Shown: piece after piece, positions 57,304 through 64,000 of the stretch
Position numbering within the stretch: the stretch's first letter is position 1
How the letters are laid out: each line of letters starts with the position of its first letter
NCBI GenBank assembly: GCA_026214975.1
Contig: CM047807.1
Location: 71,155,824 to 71,219,823, forward strand
Direction of reading: 5' to 3'
Origin: Gentiana macrophylla
Lineage: Eukaryota > Streptophyta > Magnoliopsida > Gentianales > Gentianaceae
DNA: 64,000 nt
Notes under the pieces: generated by a model
Seen by the model: the letters and a program-made list of their open reading frames with translations, nothing else
What the model was told of the DNA's origin: nothing
Database searches by the model: none
Position numbers and translations under genes: made by a program

Positions 57304-59444
57304 ATGGATTCATCAAACTTTATGTCAAAAGTACCTTTTTTAATGTTAACAATTTTGATGAATATAAAATAAGAATGTTGTCCCATCTTGCAGCAACTCA
57401 TGAGGAGATGCTGGATGTAATCAATGAAGGCCCATTCATGATCATGACTGTGATATCCACAGGAGCAGATCAAGGAAAAGAGGTGGACAAACCTAAGAAG
57501 GATTGGACCAAGGATGACAGGAGAAGAGAAAATCTAGACTTTGTTGCAAAAGATATGATTTTGAAGACCCTAGATAGCAAAATGTTCATGAGAATCAAAG
57601 ATTGCAAGACAGCAAAGGAGATGTGGGACAAACTAGCATTGATAAATGAAGGATCTGAAGCAGTTAAAGAAAACAAATTATCTGTTGCAAAACAAAAATT
57701 TGAGAACTTCAAAATGAAGGCTGGCGAATCCATTGATCAAATGGATAATAGATTATCAAGCATCATCAGTGAACTGCAATAGCTTGGACACACATACCCT
57801 CAGAAAGAAGTGTGCTTGAAGATCTTGAGAGGCTTACCTGAAAGATGAAAGATCATAACATCAGTAATCAGAGGAACTACAAATCTTGCAAACACTGACA
57901 CTCTGACCCTGATGTCCCAACTAAAAGAACATGAATTCAAATTGAACGGTGAAGATGGTGCTCCGGCAAAGACACAAAGAACCAGTGCACTGATAGCACC
58001 ACAACAAATTAACTTTGCCGATTGCATCAACAAAGAGACACAAGAACTCAAAGAACGGGTAGCTTTATTAGTTAAACGTTTTGACAGGTTTAGCAAAAAG
58101 AAGCCATTCAAAGGAAACTCATCATCAAACAAGAGGTCAAACAAAGACATGAAGAAGAAAGATGATGAATACAGATGCTTCAACTGCAACAAGAAAGGTC
58201 ACTTCAAGGCTGACTGTCCTGAAGAAAATAATAAAGATGATGAAAAGAAGAAGCACAAAACATCGAAAAGAGGAAAAGCAAGAAGGCACTCAATTTGAAT
58301 CCAAGAAAAAGAAAGAATGAAGAATCATCGATAATGACTCAGGATGATAGTGATGAAGAAAACAATTTCAGACAATGAAAAAGCATGTCTATGTCTCATG
58401 ACCAAAGAATTAGATGAAGATGAATGTGACAGCTCAGACACTGAAAAAAACAAGTCTATGTCTAATGACCAAAGAATCTGATGAAACTGAGGTAACATCC
58501 AGCTCTTACTCTTCATCTAATGCATCAACATCTAACACTGCACAATCTTCTATTCTCCCATTAGATACAGCAGACCTAGTCCAAAATCTCATGACTAAAT
58601 TTGATGAAATTGAAATGAATCATGAAATTCTGGAAAAGGAATGCAAGGATCTATGAAAGGAAAATAAAAGATTAAAGAAAGAACTAGATAAAGCAAAAGC
58701 TGAACTAACTAGTAAGGAGACATACTTAAATGATCAACAAACAACAGATGATCATGCATCTGTTATTGACAGATCAGTTAAGAAAATCTCCCTACAGTTA
58801 AGATAATCACTGCACCACTAAATGCACCACCATACAAATCCTCAAAAAGGTATGGATCCAGATCTGTTCTTGGCTACAACAGTCAGGATGAAAGTAGAAA
58901 CAATGGTCAACACAATTCTAAATTCAGGACCAACAATGTGCCAAAATTTAGAAAGGGACAGACCATAGTTCCAACCAATCATCCTGCACCGGTGAAGTCA
59001 AAACCTAGTGTAGTAAAACAACAGACTAAATCCTGATTACAGTCAACCAAAAACAAAAACCTTCTGAAAGGCAAAGGAAGACTTTATCCTTCAGATGATG
59101 ATTGGAATGTTGCATCTCCAAAATACAGGAAGAAACCATTGAATGATATGCATCATGTTTTTAAGAAAAATCAATCTAGATATGTCCCTAGACACATGAA
59201 GCAACATAGGTTTCCCACTGCATATTGGAAAGTGAAGAAGGATGCAAATGCACCAAAAAGTAGAGAAAAGTATCAGAATATCTTCAGTAAAAATATTAGA
59301 AGCTATTCTGCCATGCCTTATACATATGAAGTTGATGACTTTAATTATCTAAAAAGAAGATCATTTGGATATAAACTTGGTATGGGAGGCATGACTGCTA
59401 ACAGGTATGGACCCAAACAGTGTTGGGTACCTAAATTTAATTAA
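57304..59444 (+). pseudogene. gag of copia element D
   Basis: Start ATG at 57304 (MDSSNFMSKVP) loses frame in a T run at about 57340; the frame from 57375 has LSHLAATHEEMLDVINEGPF. It continues VKEN..FENFKMKAGESIDQMDN, stops at 57780 and 57846, then TQELKERVALLVKRFDRFS and zinc knuckle CFNCNKKGHFKADC at about 58176-58217. Stops at about 58298, 58480 and 58656. The tail has GKGRLYPSDDDWNV near 59080 and, from 59139, an open frame ending GPKQCWVPKFN with TAA at 59442-59444. N-terminal block and tail match element C. Confidence 0.85.
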
Positions 59445-59458
59445 TTTGTTTTGTAGGA
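59442..59458 (+). promoter_or_regulatory. gag stop and splice-acceptor-like site at the gag-pol junction of element D
   Basis: taa tttgttttgtag|ga, the same block as in element C at 34567-34584. Confidence 0.5.
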
Positions 59459-62400
59459 TGTCCGGTACATAGGCAAGTGGATGTTCGGACATATGACAGA
59501 AACAAGAGATGGCTCACCGACTTCAAAGCTTTTGATGGACCCAAAGTCACATTTGGAGGCAAAGAAAACCCTGGCAAGATTAAGGGGGAAGGCACAATAC
59601 TCAAGAACAATTTGAAGATTCAAAATGTAGCATATGTTAAGGGACTAATCTTCAATCTGATGAGCATCGGTCAATTCTGTGACAAAGGCTACAATGTGCA
59701 CTTCAACAAGGAAGGATGCAAAGTCATTCATAGCCAAACCAACACAGTAGTACTTGCAGGAAGAAGAAAAGATAACATGTATGTGGTGGATTGGAAAACT
59801 GTGACCAAAGCAGAAACATGTTTGTTTGTCAAAACAAACAATCAACTAGTTTGGATCGGCATAAAAGATTAAATCACCTGAATTTCAAAAACATCAACAC
59901 ATTATCAAAGAACAAGTTAGTTGAAGGCCTGCCAGAAATCACATTCAAGAAAAAAAGTCTATGTGATTCATGTCAGAAAGGGAAACAAATCAAAAGTTCA
60001 TTCAAGTCAAAGCCCTATCAATCAACAACAAGAATTCTACATCTGTTACATATGGACCTGTTTGGACCAGTCACACTAGTAAGTGTAAGTGGGAAGAAAT
60101 ACACCCTAGTAGTGGTGGATGACTTTTCAAAATACACCTGGACCATTTTCATGAACAAGAAGAAAGAGACACTCAAAAAGCTGCCAGATTTGCTGAGAAG
60201 ACTCCAAAATGAGAAAGAACTAAAAATTATCAAGATTAGATCAGATAGAGGCACTGAATTTCTTAATGATGTTATCAGAACCTATTGTGAAGAAAATAGA
60301 GTACTACATCAATTATCTGCAGCAGGAACTCCACAACAAAATGGTGTAGCAGAAAGAAGAAATAGAACTATTAAAGAAGCAGTCAGAACAATAATTGCAG
60401 AAGCATGCTTACCAAAGAGGTTTTGGGCTGAAGCAGCAAGTACAACATGCCATACACAAAACAGATCAATCATCAACAAACACCATGGAAAGACTCCATA
60501 TGAAATATGGAATGGTAGAAAACCTAATATCTCATATTTGCATATGTTTGGATCAAAATGTTTTGTTTTGAACACGAATAGATGCATACCTTTGATGAAA
60601 AGGCTGATGAAGCAATCTTTATGGGATACTCAGACACCGGCAAAGCATTCAGAGTACTCAACAAAAGAACATTGGTGATTGAAGAATCAATACATGTAGT
60701 TTTTAATGAACCAAATACAAATGGTGAAGATCTTCAAGATCAAGAAGAAGAAGCAACACAGAGGGAAATATATACAAATGCAACTATACCAACTTCCATC
60801 CTGAATCATCATTTTGGAAATCAAGATGAACCACATATCAATACAACAGAAGAAGCACCAGAACTTGAAGTTCATACAAAACATGAAGGTGTGGAAGCAC
60901 CAAGTGAAGAACAACTTCAACCTGATCTCAGCTGGCTAACAGATCATCCTGAAGAACAAGTTATTGGAGACATTCACACAGGAGTCAGAACCAGAAGACA
61001 ACTGGAGCATATGCTAACATGTTTTCTATCACAAGTGGAACCCAAAACAATAGATGATGCAATTCAAGATGCAGATTGGATCACAGTCATGCAAGAAGAA
61101 CTAAATGAATTTGAAAGAAATGAAGTCTGGGAACTTGTTGACAGACCAGATATGGCCAACATCATTGGAACAAAATGGGTTTTCAGAAACAAGATGGATG
61201 AGCAAGGAACAGGTGTCAGAAACAAAGCAAGGCTAGTTGCAAAAGGCTACTCTCAAGCCGAAGGAATAGATTATGATGAAACATTTGCACCAGTAGCAAG
61301 ACTGGAAGCAATTAGACTCTTTCTAGCCTTTGTTGCACACAAAGACTTCAAAGTCTATCAAATGAATGTCAAGAGTGCATTTCTGAATGGACTTTTGGAA
61401 GAAGAAGTATATGTGGAACAACCTCCTGGTTTCCAACTCAAAGGAAAGGAAGACAAAGTATACAAACTCAAGAAGGCTCTCTATAGACTCAAACAGGCAC
61501 CTAGAGCTTGGTATGAAACACTATCACAATTTCTGATCAAGAATGGATTCAACAAGGGAACTATAGATAAGACTCTATTCAAATTAGAGGAAGGAACAAG
61601 CACATTGCTAGTACAAATCTATGTTGATGACATCATCTTTGGATCAGAGGATGAAAAGCTATGTGAGAAATTTGCAAACCTGATGAAGAGCAAATTTCAG
61701 ATGAGCATGATGGGAGAATTAAATTACTTTCTTGGTCTTCAAGTAAAGCAAATGAAGGATGGTATTTTCATTAGTCAAGCCAAGTATACAAAAGACCTAA
61801 TACTCAAGTACGGTATGGATACAACTGGCACAGCAGATACACCAATGTGTGCAAGAGTCATTCTTGGAAAAGATGAAACTGGAAAGGATGTTGATCAGAA
61901 AATCTATAGAGGAATCATTGGATCCCTACTATATCTAACTGCAAGCAGACCTGATATAGCATTTGCAGTAGGAGTATGTGTAAGATTTCAAGCTCAACAA
62001 AAAGAATCACATCTTCTAGCAGCCAAAAGAATAATCAAATACCTGAAAAACACTATTAATGTTGGAATTTGGTATCCAAAAGATGGAGGATTCAAGTTGA
62101 TATCATTTTCATACTCTGACTATGCTGGATGCAAGATAGATAGAAAAAGCACCTCCGGAACTTGCCAAATGCAAGGCAGCAGACTAGTTTCATGGTTTAG
62201 TAAAAAGCAAAACTCCATATCTATATCAACAGCTGAAGCAGAATATATAGCAGCAGGTAGTTGTTGTGCACAAGTACTTTGGATTAGACAACAGCTAAGG
62301 GATTATGGAGTGGAGGAGAAAAAAGTTTCAATCATGTGTGATAACACAAGTGCAATATCTATTACTGAAAACCCAGTGTTGCATTCAAGAACACAGCACC

Positions 62401-62564
62401 TTGATGTGAGACATCATTTTATCAGAGATCATGTTGAAAAAGAAGATGTCATCCTAAAATACATACCCACTGAAGATCAATTGGCTGACATCTTCACTAA
62501 ACCACTCTGTTATGAAAGATTTAGCATGTTGAGAACTGAGTTAGGAATGATTGAAATTGACTAA
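59457..62564 (+). pseudogene. copia pol (PR-INT-RT-RH) of element D, nearly intact C-terminal half
   Basis: Protease opens with a damaged active site: near 59470 the DSGCSRHMT block reads GKWMFGHMT or is out of frame. The frame 59477-59872 has VAYVKGLIFNLMSIGQF. A shift near 59850 leads to integrase (59791-60678) with HLNFKN, CDSCQKGKQ, HMDLFGP, RSDRGTEF and NGVAERRNRT, so D, D and E are kept. Another shift at about 60570. The 660-codon frame 60582-62564 has RT ([33 protein letters not shown]) and RNase H ([37 protein letters not shown]). Motif A reads MNVK instead of MDVK, so a catalytic Asp is lost. Confidence 0.93.
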
Positions 62565-62720
62565 GTACCAAAGATCGGCTAACTGGAGTAATCGGCTAAG
62601 TAACTTCATCAACTGTTTAAACCTTTGCCGTTACAGGGGATGTAGCAGGTAAGGCACTGGTATCCAGCGAAGTTGACTTAACTGATTGTTAGGAACAGGC
62701 AATTAAAGCAGCTCAGTGAA
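62565..62720. other. post-pol region of element D, cut by insertion
   Basis: No ORF or polypurine tract; the TSD candidate of the next insertion would be gtgaa (62716-62720). Confidence 0.5.
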
Positions 62721-64000
62721 TGTTGGTCCCTTGAAAAGGCTTTAGTTAAGTTTAGAGGGGGGGTGAATAAACTTAACACTTAAAACTTTTGGAGTTAACA
62801 AACTCAAGAACTTCAAGAAACTCTTTGATATCTCGAGAACTCGCTTGATACGATGATCTCATCGACGATTAAGTTTCTTGAATTTGTGCAATGGAATTAT
62901 ATCAAAAATTAAGCCTTATTACTTGTTGTTAAATATGATACTAAGTATTAGATACTCATTGAGTGTATGTGTGTGATTTCATTGCTAGATTCAAGAGGTT
63001 GATGTGTATAGTAAACTAAATGCGAGAATGTAAGTGCGTAAAGTAAGTAGGCGAGATTTTATAGTGGTTCAGGTGGTGTAATCCTCGTCAGTCCACTCTT
63101 CTCCTGTGATGTTGGAGGAAATTCACTAGTGATCTTTGATGTATCTCATTACAAAGATTCTTAAGTTGCTTGTCCTTCACCAATAACTATGGCTTCACAA
63201 ACCGAACACTTGGAACGGGTAGGATTGTTGCTCCAAAGTCTTCCACTGGTCCTTGAAGGGTAGGATTGCCTCTTCACCTCCTCCACCACAAACAACGATC
63301 TTTTCACACCAACAGATGCTTCTTTGTCCTCGCAGGTTCTTTGTAAAATAAAGATTGAATCAAGTAAATGATTCAGTTGCAGCAGCTTGATTAGGATGAT
63401 ATAATCAGTAGCTTGCAGTCTTCAAGTGTGTAAACTTGATGTAGCTTGAATACTGAATACACTTGAAGATTTTCTCTGCATCAGTAGCCTTAAGCTCAGT
63501 AAGTTCAGCAGGGTGTTTTTGCGACTGTAATTATCACTCATATTTTTTCTTTTTAAAGTTCATCATCTTTTTTTGAGTTGAAAGTCCTCTATTTATAGGT
63601 AGGATTGCATGTGACTTGTATTTGAAATTCAAATATAACCGTTCCAGGTTTTTGTCCCATTTGACTTGCTTTCTGTCACTATTCATAGGATCGACCTTCG
63701 TCGTAAACCTTTTGATGAATGCGATCTGTCCACCCTTTGGCTTGTAACCATTGGATAAAGTTCTGAATCATCCCAACATTGTTTTAATCTTAGCCATTGA
63801 TTTGTTTGATAAATCAGAGGTAGTTGGCTGTCCTTATCCATGGAATCTTCCAATGTAACTTGAATTAATCAAGGTATATATATCAGCAGGTTCATCAGTC
63901 TGCTGAAATACCTATCAGTCAACTTAATTATAATTTGCTATGTTTAAAACACAATGCAGCAGACTTCTTTTATCTAATTTTTATTTGTGAAGTTAGATTA
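62721..64000 (-). repeat. copia LTR of the element C family, minus strand, continues past the window
   Basis: The left edge is the LTR 3' end in reverse (tgttggtcccttgaaaaggc), followed by the reverse of the C-type gggggggtgaataaacttaa motif. TATA at 63591-63598 (minus). No PBS lies to its left, so it is a 3' LTR or solo LTR. It retains the promoter segment that the C 5' LTR lacks. Confidence 0.88.

Larger units (their letters stand above)
55734..62720 (+). mobile_element. SIRE/Maximus-like copia element D, 3' end cut by another element
   Basis: 5' LTR 55734-57159, PBS, gag, long pol to 62564, then 156 bp of post-pol sequence before a foreign LTR starts at 62721. Third ORF and 3' LTR would lie beyond the window. 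The pol is the best preserved in the window. Confidence 0.9.

Noticed and set aside
57204..57473. Minus-strand 89-codon ORF near the gag start of element D
   Set aside because: Shadow of gag, with composition of a reversed coding strand.
62689..62720. Possible 3' LTR start of element D (tgttaggaaca)
   Set aside because: Only about 12 bases resemble the 5' LTR start and no polypurine tract precedes it.

Overview
This window is intergenic DNA from a plant nuclear genome, most likely a eudicot. It consists almost entirely of nested, mostly broken transposable elements. I find no host protein-coding gene, rRNA gene, complete tRNA gene or CRISPR array. The plant assignment rests on the element types: Ty1/copia and Ty3/gypsy LTR retrotransposons primed by plant tRNA-iMet or tRNA-Asp, a CACTA transposon, a foldback MULE-type MITE and two TRIMs. 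Element boundaries come from TG..CA LTR ends, primer-binding sites (PBS), polypurine tracts (PPT) and target-site duplications (TSDs) read directly from the sequence. Clade names (Athila-like, Tat-like, Tork-like, SIRE/Maximus-like) are family-level judgements that I could not check by search.

Region 1 (1-5937). A minus-strand Ty3/gypsy element has its 5' LTR at 2839-4360 and an internal region cut down to a gag tail joined to an integrase remnant. It interrupts an older LTR (4361-5570). A scrap of copia integrase lies at 5589-5937.

Region 2 (5950-23935). Tat-like gypsy element 1 has pol on the minus strand and an antisense, intron-containing gene on the plus strand that converges on it. A nearly pristine-LTR Tork-like copia element (8074-12805) sits in the antisense gene. 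A ~197 bp MITE sits in the end of pol, and a 4.76 kb CACTA element (16226-20981) sits inside the MITE.

Region 3 (23936-30932). Two small TRIM elements lie in opposite orientation, followed by a SIRE-like copia element (B) that has lost its 5' end and nearly all of pol but keeps a large third ORF and its 3' LTR.

Region 4 (30933-64000). Tat-like element 2 has the same convergent layout as element 1. It is split by SIRE-like copia element C (31203-46309, TSD ACTTC). C's 3' LTR in turn holds a gypsy solo LTR (44165-46302, TSD ACCAA). A B-type solo copia LTR (49007-50726) lies between the antisense gene and pol of Tat 2. SIRE-like element D (from 55734) lies in the 5' LTR of Tat 2, and D is broken by a minus-strand LTR (62721-64000) that leaves the window.

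The genes form retroelement sets: gag (capsid and nucleocapsid), pol (protease, integrase, reverse transcriptase, RNase H) and, in SIRE-like copies, a third ORF after pol. Nearly all carry stops or frameshifts, several with lost catalytic residues. The observations most worth following are a conserved stop plus splice-acceptor-like motif at the gag-pol junction of three different SIRE-like elements, the convergent antisense gene of both Tat-like elements, and the duplicated PBS with a tRNA-Asp-like segment.
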